Shown: piece after piece, positions 41,436 to 50,127 of the stretch | How the letters are laid out: each line of letters starts with the position of its first letter | Position numbering within the stretch: the first letter of the stretch is position 1 | Source: Methyloversatilis universalis EHg5 | GTDB lineage: Bacteria; Pseudomonadota; Gammaproteobacteria; Burkholderiales; Rhodocyclaceae | Direction of reading: 5' to 3' | NCBI RefSeq assembly: GCF_000378945.1 | Contig: NZ_KB900539.1 | Location: 1,714,527-1,778,526 of the forward strand | DNA length: 64,000 bases | The notes under the pieces: model-generated | The model's input: only the letters and a program-made list of their open reading frames with translations | Databases searched by the model: none | Told to the model about the DNA's origin: nothing | Made by a program: the position numbers and the translations under genes

Positions 41436-44119
41436 GAGGCGCGCAGCAGCAGTTCGCCATTGACCAGCGAACTGTCCTCCGGATCGCGGTTGATGTGGAA
41501 GCCCAGGCTCTGCACGAAGCGCAGCATGCGTTCGTTGTTGGCCAGAAACACGCCTTCCATCACCCGCAGGCCGCGCTCGCGCGCCGCCTCGACCAGCAGG
41601 TTCATCATGATGCGGGCCAGACCCTGGCGCTGCCAGGCGTCGGCGATCACGATGGCGAATTCGCAGCTTTCGCCATCCGGGTTCACCACGTAGCGACAGA
41701 CACCCAGCTGTTCGTCGTCTTCCTCGCCCACCGCCACCAGCGCCATTTCGCGGTCATAGTCGATCTGGGTCAGGCGCGCCAGCAGCTGCGGCGGCAGTTC
41801 CTTGATCGTGCTCATGAAGCGCAGGTAGCGGGTTTCGGCCGACAGCTCGCGCACGAAGCGCGCTTCGCGGTCCGAGTCTTCCGGCCGGATCGGCCGGATG
41901 ATGGTGCGGGTGCCGTTGGGCAGCGTGACCACGTGTTCCAGCCGCGCCGGATAGGGGTGGATGGCCATGTGCGAATACGGCGTCGCGGTCGGCTGCACGT
42001 CGGCCAGGATGATGCGGGCATCCACCGCCACGCAGCCGCTTTCGTCGACCAGCAGCGGATTGATGTCCATCTCCCGTATCCACGGCAGTTCGCACACCAT
42101 TTCCGACACGCGGATGAGTACCCGCTCCAGCGCTTCCATGTCGATGGCCGGCATGCCGCGGTACTCGCCCAGCATCTGCGAAACCCGAGTGCGCTGGATC
42201 GCGTCGCGTGCCAGTTCGACGTTGATCGGCGGCAGCGTGACCGCGCGGTCGCGCAGCACTTCGACCCGCGTGCCGCCGTGGCCGAAGCTGATGACCGGGC
42301 CGAATACGTCGTCGTGCACCACGCCGACGAACAGTTCGCGCGCATTGCGCTTGTTCACCATGGGCTCGATCGACACCCCGCGCAGCCGCGCTTCCGGCTT
42401 GCGGCGGCCGACTTCGGCCATCAGTTCCTGCCAGCAGTCGCGCACCGAGCGCAGGTTGTCGACATGCAGGCGCACGCCGCCGACGTCGCTCTTGTGGGTG
42501 ATGTCCGGCGAATCGATCTTCATCGCCACCGGCAGGCCCATTTCTTCCGCATACACCATGGCTTCGGTGGCGCTGCGCGCGACCACGGTCTGCGCGATCG
42601 GAATGCGGAAGGCGGCGAGCAGCGCCTTCGATTCCATTTCGGTCAGCACGGTACGCCGTTCCGACAGGGCGGTTTCGATCACCAGCCGGGCCGATTCGAC
42701 CGAGGGCGGATCGAGGTCCTGCGCCAGCGAGGCCGGCGCGTGGCGCAGCAGCTGCTGGTTGCGGTAGTAGGACGAAATGTGATGGAACAGTTCGACCGCC
42801 GGTTCCGGTGAGCGAAAGGTCGGGATGTGCGCGGCCTCGAACAGCGCACGGGCGGCGCGCACCTGTTCGCAGCCCATCCAGCTGGTCATCAGCGGCTTGC
42901 CGGCGGTTTTCGCGACTTCGATCACCGCTTCGGCGACCGCGGTCGGTTTGGTCATGGCCTGCGGCGTGAGCAGCGTGAGCACGCCATCCACGTTCGGGTC
43001 GGCCAGCACCGCTTCCAGCGCGGCGCGGTAGCGGGCGTCGTCGGCGTCGCCGATCAGATCGACCGGATTGGCGTGCGACCAGTTCGGCGGCAGCGTGCGG
43101 CTCAGCACTTCCAGCGTTTCCGGTGCCAGCTGCGCGAGCGGAATGCCCAGGTCAGCCGCGCGGTCGGCAGCCATCACGGCCGGACCGCCGCCATTGGTCA
43201 CCACCGCCAGCCGCTTGCCGGCCGGCTTGAAGCCGGTGAACAGCGCATTGGCGGCCGAGAACATCTGGCCCAGCGTGGCCAGACGCACCACGCCGGCGCG
43301 GCGCAGCGCGGCGTCGAACACGTCGTCCTCGCCCACCATGGCGCCGGTGTGCGACGCGACCGCCTTGGTGCCGGCCGGGTGGCGGCCTACCTTGATCGCC
43401 AGCACCGGCTTCACCCGGGCCGCCGCACGCACCGCGCTCATGAAGCGGCGCGCGTCGCGGATGCCCTCGATGTACATGAAGATGCTTTCGGTTTTCGGGT
43501 CCGCGATCATGTAGTCGAGGATTTCACCGAAATCGAGATCGATCGACGCACCCAGCGACACCACGGACGAGAAGCCGACGCCGTTGGACTGCGCCCAGTC
43601 CAGCAGCGCGGTACACACCGCGCCGGACTGGGAGATCAGGCCGATGCTGCCGGCCTTGCCGCTGGAGCGCGCGAAGGTGACGTTGAGGCCGAGCGAAGGC
43701 CGCATCAGGCCCAGACAGTTGGGGCCGATGATGCGCACGCCGCCGCGCTTGGCGGCGGTGCGGGTGCGGCGCAGCAGTTCGGCGCCGGCCGGGCCGGTTT
43801 CGGCGAAACCGGCGCTGATCACGATGGCGGCCTTGATGCCGGCGCGTCCGCACTCGTCGATCAGGCCCGGTACGGTGCGGGCCGGCGTACAGATGACGAC
43901 CAGGTCCGGCCGCTTGCGCAGGTCTTCAAGGCGGGCCACGCAGGGCACGCCGAAAACGGCTTTGTGCTTGGGGTTGATCGCGTGCAGCTCGCCCTTGAAC
44001 TGGGCGTCCAGCATGTTGCGGACCAGTACCGCACCGATCGAGTCCGGCCGCTCGCTGGCGCCGATGATGGCGACCGACTGCGGCTCGAACATGGCTTTGA
44101 GGTAGTGCTCGTACTGCAT
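41432..44119 (-). CDS. Pat-type acyl-CoA synthetase-like protein with GNAT domain
   Basis: An 895-residue fusion. A CoA-binding domain (residues ~8-135, SVAIIGASERPDSIG), a succinyl-CoA-ligase-like domain (~145-440), an ATP-grasp domain (~490-705, GLPVAMKIDSPDITHKSDVGG) and a C-terminal GNAT domain (~725-890, WQRQGLARIMMNLLVEAA) follow in order. This is the layout of PatZ/YfiQ protein lysine acetyltransferases, which silence acetyl-CoA synthetase. The His in the phosphohistidine-type position and NDP-forming activity cannot be judged by eye. A GGGAG site precedes the ATG at 44119. Confidence 0.9.
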   Translation of the reverse strand: MQYEHYLKAMFEPQSVAIIGASERPDSIGAVLVRNMLDAQFKGELHAINPKHKAVFGVPCVARLEDLRKRPDLVVICTPARTVPGLIDECGRAGIKAAIVISAGFAETGPAGAELLRRTRTAAKRGGVRIIGPNCLGLMRPSLGLNVTFARSSGKAGSIGLISQSGAVCTALLDWAQSNGVGFSSVVSLGASIDLDFGEILDYMIADPKTESIFMYIEGIRDARRFMSAVRAAARVKPVLAIKVGRHPAGTKAVASHTGAMVGEDDVFDAALRRAGVVRLATLGQMFSAANALFTGFKPAGKRLAVVTNGGGPAVMAADRAADLGIPLAQLAPETLEVLSRTLPPNWSHANPVDLIGDADDARYRAALEAVLADPNVDGVLTLLTPQAMTKPTAVAEAVIEVAKTAGKPLMTSWMGCEQVRAARALFEAAHIPTFRSPEPAVELFHHISSYYRNQQLLRHAPASLAQDLDPPSVESARLVIETALSERRTVLTEMESKALLAAFRIPIAQTVVARSATEAMVYAEEMGLPVAMKIDSPDITHKSDVGGVRLHVDNLRSVRDCWQELMAEVGRRKPEARLRGVSIEPMVNKRNARELFVGVVHDDVFGPVISFGHGGTRVEVLRDRAVTLPPINVELARDAIQRTRVSQMLGEYRGMPAIDMEALERVLIRVSEMVCELPWIREMDINPLLVDESGCVAVDARIILADVQPTATPYSHMAIHPYPARLEHVVTLPNGTRTIIRPIRPEDSDREARFVRELSAETRYLRFMSTIKELPPQLLARLTQIDYDREMALVAVGEEDDEQLGVCRYVVNPDGESCEFAIVIADAWQRQGLARIMMNLLVEAARERGLRVMEGVFLANNERMLRFVQSLGFHINRDPEDSSLVNGELLLRAS

Positions 44120-44211
44120 CGTGTAACTCCCGTGGCTAGGAAGACCGGCAGCGGCGAAGGAGGGGCGCTGTCCGCGTCTTCGCGGGCGGAGGCCCGCGCA
44201 CGTTCGACAAC

Positions 44212-44217
44212 AGTATA
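44212..44217 (-). promoter_or_regulatory. -10 element before the Pat-type gene
   Basis: TATACT on the minus strand ~93 bases upstream of the start. No convincing -35 is visible. The remainder of 44120-44389 shows only GC-rich sequence around the end of the autotransporter gene. Confidence 0.35.
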
Positions 44218-44389
44218 TTGCATTGCAGCATAGGCTGCGCTTGTGGAAAACCACATGTTGCAGCCGGGCACGCGGCGTGCCGCCCCGCGTTTTTCAGCGA
44301 TACGACCGCGGCGCGCAGCACCGCATCCGGCTGCGAAGTATCCCGGATGCGGCGGCGCGCCGCCAGTGCGGGCAGGGCGCCCGCGCGAC

Positions 44390-45889
44390 TCAGAAGCCTA
44401 TCGTGTAGTGCGCGTAGGCGGTGGCGGAGCCGGTGCGTTCGAACGGCAGCTCCTGGTAATACACGTCCAGCGCCACGCGCTGGCCCTTGGCCACATCGTA
44501 GAAGGCGCCGGCCGATGCCACCGGGCGGGTCCGCTTGATGTCGCTGTTGAAGCTCTCCGAGGTCAGCCCTGCCAGACCGGTTGCCGCAAAACGGCTCACC
44601 TTGTGCTCGACATCCTGTTCCACGCCCAGGCTGCCGGTCAGCGTGAGCTTGGGCGTGAGCCGGTGATTCGCCTTGATGCCGGCCAGAATGCTGGTCGAGC
44701 GGTCCTTCAGCCCGGCCACGGTCAGCGGGGTGCTCACACCGCGTTCGGTGTAGCCGTCCTGTTCGATCAGGGTGTAACGCGCCGCGACGTAGGGGCGCAG
44801 CAGCGTGTTGCTGCCCTGGTTGAAGGCATAGCTCAGTTCGGTCACATAGCTTTCGCTGGTGAGCTTGGTCGAGCCCTGGCCGGCTTCCGAGGTGCCGATC
44901 ACGGCGCGGGTGATGTCCACGTCCTTGGACTGATAGGCATTGGCCAGCTTGACCTGCCAGCCCAGGCCGTCGGCGTTCTGGTTCCACACGCCGAACAGGC
45001 CCATCAGCGGCACGCGGTTGTCCAGATCGATGCCGGTCGGCGTGTTGCGGTTGAAGCTTTCGTCGACGAAGGCGCCGACGCGCAGCTGCGGGCTGACCTT
45101 GTAGCCCAGCACCAGCACCGCGTTGGAGGTGGCGGTGTCCGGGCTGTTGGCCGAGGTGTAGCGGCCACCGACCGACACGCACACGCCGCGTGCGTCGAAC
45201 AGGGCGCAGTCGTAGGTGTTCATGTTGGCGAAGTTCGACGCGATGGCGGCAACGTTGAACACGCTGCGCACCTTCTGCGCCGACTGTCGCAGCGAAAGCT
45301 GGGTGTCGGCCACCGACGGGCCGGCGGCGAACAGCATGAAGCTGCCGAGCAGGACAGCTGGGTCGGCCGCACCGATGTAGCTCACCGTTCCGTCCGCATT
45401 GATCTGCTGTACGTCACCGATGGCATTGATGGTGAGCGTGCCGCCGGCGTAGCTGAAGTTCAATCCGGGTGCGAACCATGACTGGTTGCCGTTCAGCGTG
45501 CGATGTGCGCCCGAAAGCAGGATGGTGCCGTTGCGTGCGTCTTTCACCGTGATGTTCGAAGCGAACCCCAGTCCTGCGATCGCATTGATGCTGCTCGCCG
45601 ACTGGATGCCGGCAATGTTGCTGGTCGAGCTTGCACCCGTGCCGGCTTCGCTGTTGGTGAGGGTGAAACCCCGACCGTCGGCGAAGGTGAAGGTGGTCAG
45701 ACCGTTGGCCGTAGTCGAGAAATGGAAGGTGTTGGCCGACGCCTGGGAGAAGCTCGCTTCGTCCGACGAGATGGTGATGCCGTTCGCGACGAAGCTGGCC
45801 GCATGCACGGGTTGCAGCGCACCGGACAGGATGCTGACGGCGAACAGCGTGGCGGCGGCGAGAGGCTTGTGAACGGGGCAGAAAGACAT
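44390..45889 (-). CDS. Short-passenger autotransporter beta-barrel protein
   Basis: A 499-residue outer-membrane protein. A signal peptide (residues ~10-35, ATLFAVSILSGALQPVHAA) is followed by a Ser/Thr/Asn-rich passenger of only ~200 residues (NGITISSDEASFSQASANTF) and a C-terminal autotransporter barrel (~240-499; LGYKVSPQLRVGAFVDESF) ending in the aromatic AHYTIGF. The passenger lacks obvious protease or adhesin motifs. The start at 45889 (MSFCPVH) gives a typical signal peptide. A FliA-like promoter lies ~115 bases upstream. Confidence 0.85.
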   Translation of the reverse strand: MSFCPVHKPLAAATLFAVSILSGALQPVHAASFVANGITISSDEASFSQASANTFHFSTTANGLTTFTFADGRGFTLTNSEAGTGASSTSNIAGIQSASSINAIAGLGFASNITVKDARNGTILLSGAHRTLNGNQSWFAPGLNFSYAGGTLTINAIGDVQQINADGTVSYIGAADPAVLLGSFMLFAAGPSVADTQLSLRQSAQKVRSVFNVAAIASNFANMNTYDCALFDARGVCVSVGGRYTSANSPDTATSNAVLVLGYKVSPQLRVGAFVDESFNRNTPTGIDLDNRVPLMGLFGVWNQNADGLGWQVKLANAYQSKDVDITRAVIGTSEAGQGSTKLTSESYVTELSYAFNQGSNTLLRPYVAARYTLIEQDGYTERGVSTPLTVAGLKDRSTSILAGIKANHRLTPKLTLTGSLGVEQDVEHKVSRFAATGLAGLTSESFNSDIKRTRPVASAGAFYDVAKGQRVALDVYYQELPFERTGSATAYAHYTIGF

Positions 45890-46007
45890 GGTGTTTCCCT
45901 GGGCGAGTTGTGTTTGTGTGTTCGGGGCCCGCATGGCAGACCTTGAATCGGACGGCGCGGGGCGCGAAGTATGGACTGCGCGCCCGCTTTTGGGTAATCC
46001 GTGATGC

Positions 46008-46034
46008 ATATCGGCTGAACCGGCGGCGACTTGA
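46008..46034 (-). promoter_or_regulatory. Candidate FliA (sigma-28) promoter of the autotransporter gene
   Basis: On the minus strand TCAAGTCG (46027-46034), an 11-base spacer, and GCCGATAT (46008-46015), the best of the four sigma-28-like sites in the window. The predicted transcript starts near 46001 and runs into the autotransporter gene. The site lies just after the sensor kinase stop (46060). Confidence 0.65.
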
Positions 46035-46059
46035 AGGGGAATGGCTCCCGCGAAATGTT

Positions 46060-47766
46060 TCAATGGCTTGGATCAGGCAGCGTGAAGTAGAAACAGGCGC
46101 CCTTGCCCGGCGAACCTTCGGCCCAGATGCGTCCGCCGTGGCGGGCGACGATGCGGGCGACGGTGGCCAGACCGATGCCGGTGCCGGAGCGGTCGGACTG
46201 GTCGTGCAGCCGGTTGAACGGCTTGAACAGCTGGGCTGCGTGATCCATGTTGAAGCCGATGCCGTTGTCGCGCAGGTGGAACACCACCTCGCGGTTGCGC
46301 AACCGGGCGTCGAATTCGATTTCCGCCATGTCGCGGCCGGCAGTGAAGGTCCAGGCGTTGCGCAGCAGGTGTTCGAGCAGTACCCGCGCCAGCATCGGGT
46401 CCACCCGCGCCATGAGGTGGGTGCCGATGGCAAGCCGGCCGTTGCGCTCCGGCGATTCCGCCTGCAGTTCGCGCATGATGGCGCGCGCCATCGCCGACAG
46501 ATCGACCTCGGCGCGGCTGATCGGCGCCCGGGTAAGGCGGCCCAGTTCCAGCAGGTCGTCGATCAGCGTGGACAGCTTCTGCGACGCTGCGCGGATGCGG
46601 CCCAGGTGGCTGTGGGCGGTGGCGTCAAGCCGGTCGCCGTAGTCTTCCATGATGATCTGCGAGAAGCCGTCGATCGCGCGCAGCGGATTGCGCAGATCGT
46701 GTGACACCGAGTAGGAGAAGGCTTCCAGCTCGCGGTTGGACGCCTCCAGCTCGGCGGTGCGGCGTTTCACCCGGCGCTCGAGTTCGGCATTCATGTCGTA
46801 CAGCGTGGCTTCCGCCTGTTTGCGGGCGGTGATGTCCTCGATGCTGCCGGACAGGCTTTCCAGCCGGCCCTGGGCGTCGAAGCGGGCGCCGATGGCGATT
46901 TCCAGCCAGCGGGCGGAGGCGCTGCCGGTGCCGGTACGCACTTCGATCTGCATCGCGCTGCGCCGGCCGTCCAGCATCGGTTCCATGCGCGCGAGCAGGT
47001 AGCGCGCCTCGTCCTTGCTCAGCCAGCGCAGCACCCGCTGGCCGATGGCCTGGTTGACCGGCTGGCCGGTCAGCGTTTCCCAGGCGCGGTTCAGATAGGT
47101 GATGCGGCCGTGCGCGTCGATGCGGAAAATGACTTCGCGCAGGTGGTTCACCATTTCGCGATGCCGGGTTTCCAGTTCGCGCAGCGCGCGGGTGGACAGC
47201 ACGAAGGCGGTTTCGTCGCGGCCGGTGCCGCGGTAACCGGCAAAGCGGCCGTCGGCCGGGCGTATCGGCCGGCCCAGCAGTTCGATGTGGCGCGACGTGC
47301 CGTCCGGTCGCCGCAGCACCAGATGCAGCTGCAGCGACTGCCCGCTCTGGAACTGGCGATGGGCTTCTTCCCAGTCACCGTGCGCCGGCGCCAGACCGTC
47401 GATCTCCCACAGCCGGCGGCCCTGTACTGCACGCTGGCTCAGCGCGGTGGCCAGATGACCTTCGGCACGCGAGTAGTGCAGCTTCAGCGCGGCATCGGTT
47501 TCCCAGTGCCAGTCGGTGACCAGATCGGTGAAGTCGCGCAGGCGTTCGGCGTCAAGGTGGGCGTAGGTGGCTTCGCGGGCCAGCCGGTTCTGCTCGCGCA
47601 GCGCGAGCGCACCGATGCCCAGCCCGGCCGCCAGCACCGCCAGGCCGACCGGCAGTGATTCGGTGGCGGCGAGCGCGCCTGCCAGCGCGGCGAGCGGCAG
47701 CGCCCGCCACAGGAAGAAGATCCGGGCGCCCTGAGAGAGCGCCGTGAGGTCCGGAGTGCGGAACAT
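46060..47766 (-). CDS. PAS-containing sensor histidine kinase
   Basis: A 568-residue kinase. Two N-terminal membrane segments (residues ~15-55) are followed by a PAS-like region (~80-190), a second PAS/PAC domain (~205-330, EVIFRIDAHGRITYLNRAW), a coiled coil, a HisKA domain with H356 in SVSHDLRNPLRA, and an ATPase domain (LRDNGIGFNMDHAAQLFKPF, GTGIGLATVARIVARHGG). It looks fully competent. There is no adjacent response regulator, so it is an orphan by position. The ATG at 47766 follows AAGGA; an ATG nine codons upstream is less likely. Confidence 0.92.
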   Translation of the reverse strand: MFRTPDLTALSQGARIFFLWRALPLAALAGALAATESLPVGLAVLAAGLGIGALALREQNRLAREATYAHLDAERLRDFTDLVTDWHWETDAALKLHYSRAEGHLATALSQRAVQGRRLWEIDGLAPAHGDWEEAHRQFQSGQSLQLHLVLRRPDGTSRHIELLGRPIRPADGRFAGYRGTGRDETAFVLSTRALRELETRHREMVNHLREVIFRIDAHGRITYLNRAWETLTGQPVNQAIGQRVLRWLSKDEARYLLARMEPMLDGRRSAMQIEVRTGTGSASARWLEIAIGARFDAQGRLESLSGSIEDITARKQAEATLYDMNAELERRVKRRTAELEASNRELEAFSYSVSHDLRNPLRAIDGFSQIIMEDYGDRLDATAHSHLGRIRAASQKLSTLIDDLLELGRLTRAPISRAEVDLSAMARAIMRELQAESPERNGRLAIGTHLMARVDPMLARVLLEHLLRNAWTFTAGRDMAEIEFDARLRNREVVFHLRDNGIGFNMDHAAQLFKPFNRLHDQSDRSGTGIGLATVARIVARHGGRIWAEGSPGKGACFYFTLPDPSH

Positions 47767-47768
47767 TG

Positions 47769-47796
47769 TTGTCCTTGGTATGCCACCGATCATAAT
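47769..47796 (+). promoter_or_regulatory. Candidate promoter of the methyltransferase gene
   Basis: TTGTCC (47769-47774) and CATAAT (47791-47796), 16 bases apart, ~32 bases before an AAGGGG ribosome site. It overlaps the divergent kinase start. Confidence 0.45.
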
Positions 47797-47835
47797 GCGC
47801 CCCGACTTCACGGAAACCCGAATAAGGGGTGGCAG

Positions 47836-48387
47836 ATGGCATCTCATCCTCATTTTTCGATGCAGGACCCGTCGGACTGGGTGGTGCGCTTCGCGGCGCG
47901 CTTGCCGGCCGGGGCGGCGGTACTCGATCTGGCCTGCGGCGGCGGACGGCATGCGCGCTGGCTGGCCGGGCGCGGGCTGGACGTGCTGGCAGCAGACCGC
48001 GATGCGGCGGCGCTGGCGGGACTGGCCGCGGTGCCCGGCGTGCAAACGCTGTGCACCGACCTGGAGGAGGGCGACTGGCCCTGGGGCGAGGCGCAGTTCG
48101 ACGCGGTGGTGGTGACCCGCTACCTGTTCCGCCCGCGGCTGGACCGGGTGGCGGCGCTGCTGCGCCCGGGCGGCGTGCTGATCTACGAAACCTTCATGCT
48201 GGGCAACGAGCGCTTCGGCAAGCCTTCGAACCCCGATTTCCTGCTGCGTCCGTACGAACTGCTGGACTGGGCGCGCGGCTGGGGCAGCGTGCTGGCATTC
48301 GAACAGGGCGAGATCGCACGCCCGGCACCGGCCATGATCCAGCGCATCTGTGCGACGCGGGGCGAGGGCCTGCCGCCCTTGCCCTAA
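47836..48387 (+). CDS. Class I SAM-dependent methyltransferase
   Basis: A 183-residue methyltransferase. Motif I is VLDLACGGGRHARWLAGRG, motif II DVLAADRD, and motif IV-like FDAVVVTRYLFRPRL, in the small TehB/Methyltransf_11 class. Substrate unknown. AAGGGGTGGCAG precedes the ATG. It is convergent with mnmH, only seven bases apart. Confidence 0.85.
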   Translation: MASHPHFSMQDPSDWVVRFAARLPAGAAVLDLACGGGRHARWLAGRGLDVLAADRDAAALAGLAAVPGVQTLCTDLEEGDWPWGEAQFDAVVVTRYLFRPRLDRVAALLRPGGVLIYETFMLGNERFGKPSNPDFLLRPYELLDWARGWGSVLAFEQGEIARPAPAMIQRICATRGEGLPPLP

Positions 48388-48394
48388 ATCTCCG

Positions 48395-49471
48395 TCAGCC
48401 GGGATTCAGGGCGGCAATGCGCTGCGCCAGCCGCACGATGCCGGCGTCGTCCAGCGAGTCTGCAGCCACCACGGGTGCGTCGTGGTGGCCCTGGTAGTTG
48501 CCGTTCTGCGAGCGGCGGTAAAGCGGGTCGTAATGCTGTTCCAGCAATGCGGCCACCAGCGCCGGCCACTGGCCGTCGCGAGCGAGCGCGCACCAGGCGC
48601 CCACCGTATCGCGACCGCGCAGCTCGATCAGCCGTTCCAGCCGCTCGATCAGCCCCTCGGCATCGCGCGTCATGTAGTCGTAGTCGCGCAGCAGGAATTC
48701 GGTGCGTGCCTGCGCTGACGCTTCGATACGGATGCAGGCGGCGGCACGCAGCCGCTCGATCAGCGGCTCGGGTACGGTGATCATGCCGATGCGCCGGCTT
48801 TCCGCCTCGGCATAGACCGGTCGTGCCGGGTCCAGCCGGTCCAGCGCGCGCAGCAGCCGCGACTCGAACAGCTTCTGCGACGGCTGTTCCACGCCGGGCT
48901 GGCGGCCCAGCACAGAACCCTTGTGCGCGGCCAGCGCTTCCAGATCCAGCACCTGTTCGCCGGCCGCGGCCAGCGCCTCCAGCACCCGGCTCTTGGCACT
49001 GCCGGTCGGTCCGCTGAGCACCCGGAAGTCGAACCGGGCGGGCAGCGCGGCCAGCCGGGCCAGCGCCTCGCGCCGGTAGGCCTTGTAGCCGCCTTCCAGC
49101 TGATGGGCGTCCCAGCCGATCTGGCGGAACACGGTGACAAAGGCGCCGCTGCGCTTGCCGCCGCGCCAGCAGTAGATCAGCGGACGCCAGTCCGGCCCCT
49201 TGTCCTGGAAGCGCTCCAGCAGGTGACGGCCGATGTTGATGGCCACCAGCGCAGCGCCCCGGCGCTTGGCGACGAAGGGCGACACCTGCTTGTACAGGGT
49301 GCCGATCTCGGCCCGCTGTGCGTCGTCCAGCGCCGGGCAGTTGATGGCGCCGGGCACGTGATCGAGCGCGAATTCGGCCGGCGAACGGGTGTCGATGATG
49401 TCGTCGAAATCGTGCAGGTGTTCGACGCTGGCGAGGCCGGCCGGCTTGCGTTGGCCGGAGGGTGCGTTCAT
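48395..49471 (-). CDS. mnmH: tRNA 2-selenouridine/geranyl-2-thiouridine synthase MnmH
   Basis: MnmH/SelU (358 residues) replaces the sulfur of 2-thiouridine at the tRNA wobble position with selenium, via a geranylated intermediate. The N-terminal rhodanese domain has the catalytic C101 in IYCWRGGKRSG, and the C-terminal P-loop domain has GPTGSAKS at 154-161. Its selenium donor SelD is not encoded in the window. It is followed by tesA 32 bases upstream of its start on the same strand. Confidence 0.95.
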   Translation of the reverse strand: MNAPSGQRKPAGLASVEHLHDFDDIIDTRSPAEFALDHVPGAINCPALDDAQRAEIGTLYKQVSPFVAKRRGAALVAINIGRHLLERFQDKGPDWRPLIYCWRGGKRSGAFVTVFRQIGWDAHQLEGGYKAYRREALARLAALPARFDFRVLSGPTGSAKSRVLEALAAAGEQVLDLEALAAHKGSVLGRQPGVEQPSQKLFESRLLRALDRLDPARPVYAEAESRRIGMITVPEPLIERLRAAACIRIEASAQARTEFLLRDYDYMTRDAEGLIERLERLIELRGRDTVGAWCALARDGQWPALVAALLEQHYDPLYRRSQNGNYQGHHDAPVVAADSLDDAGIVRLAQRIAALNPG

Positions 49472-49503
49472 GAATGCGATGTCCTGGGTCGAAAGACCGC
49501 GTG

Positions 49504-50127
49504 TCAGCGCCGCGCGACCGGTTTGCCGAGCAGCGGCCTCAGCGGCGCCCAGATATTGTCCACGATGCGTGGCTGGGCCGCAGCCACCGGATGAATGCCG
49601 TCGGGCAGAAAGCTCTTCGGGTCACTGGCAAAGCCGTCGAGCAGGAAGGGCAGCAGCGCCGATCCGGTCGATTTCGACACATCGGTGAAAGTGGCGGCGA
49701 ACTTTTGCGTGTAGTCCGGGCCGTAGTTCGGCGGCAGCTGCATGCCGGCGATCAGTACCCGTGCGCCGGCCGCCTGCGACCTGCGGGTCATCGCGTCCAG
49801 ATTGTCGCGCAGCGTTTTCAGTGACAGGCCACGCAGGCCGTCGTTGGCGCCCAGCGCGAGGATGACCACCGCCGGCCTGTTTGCCGCGAGTGCGGCGTCG
49901 ATGCGCGACAATCCGTTGGCGGAGGTGTCGCCGCTGGTGCTGGCATTGACCACGACATGGCTGTAACCGGACTGTTTCAGCCTTTCGCCCAGCAGCACCG
50001 GCCAGGCCTCCTGCTGGCGCAGGCCGTAGCCGGCGGACAGGCTGTCACCGATCACGAGCACGGTCTGCGCCTGTACCGGCAGCACCGCGAACACCACCAT
50101 ACAGAGCGAGAACAGCAGTTTCTTCAT
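49504..50127 (-). CDS. tesA: Arylesterase/acyl-CoA thioesterase TesA
   Basis: A 207-residue periplasmic SGNH hydrolase. A signal peptide (residues 1-20, ending VQA) is followed by the Ser block VIGDSLSAGYG with S29, the Gly block NASTSGDTSANG, the Asn block ALGANDGLRG and the Asp-His block DGIHPVAA. All four catalytic blocks are intact. It is divergent from an ABC ATPase gene, as tesA/ybbA are in E. coli, but here the two start codons share two bases (CATG). Confidence 0.95.
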   Translation of the reverse strand: MKKLLFSLCMVVFAVLPVQAQTVLVIGDSLSAGYGLRQQEAWPVLLGERLKQSGYSHVVVNASTSGDTSANGLSRIDAALAANRPAVVILALGANDGLRGLSLKTLRDNLDAMTRRSQAAGARVLIAGMQLPPNYGPDYTQKFAATFTDVSKSTGSALLPFLLDGFASDPKSFLPDGIHPVAAAQPRIVDNIWAPLRPLLGKPVARR

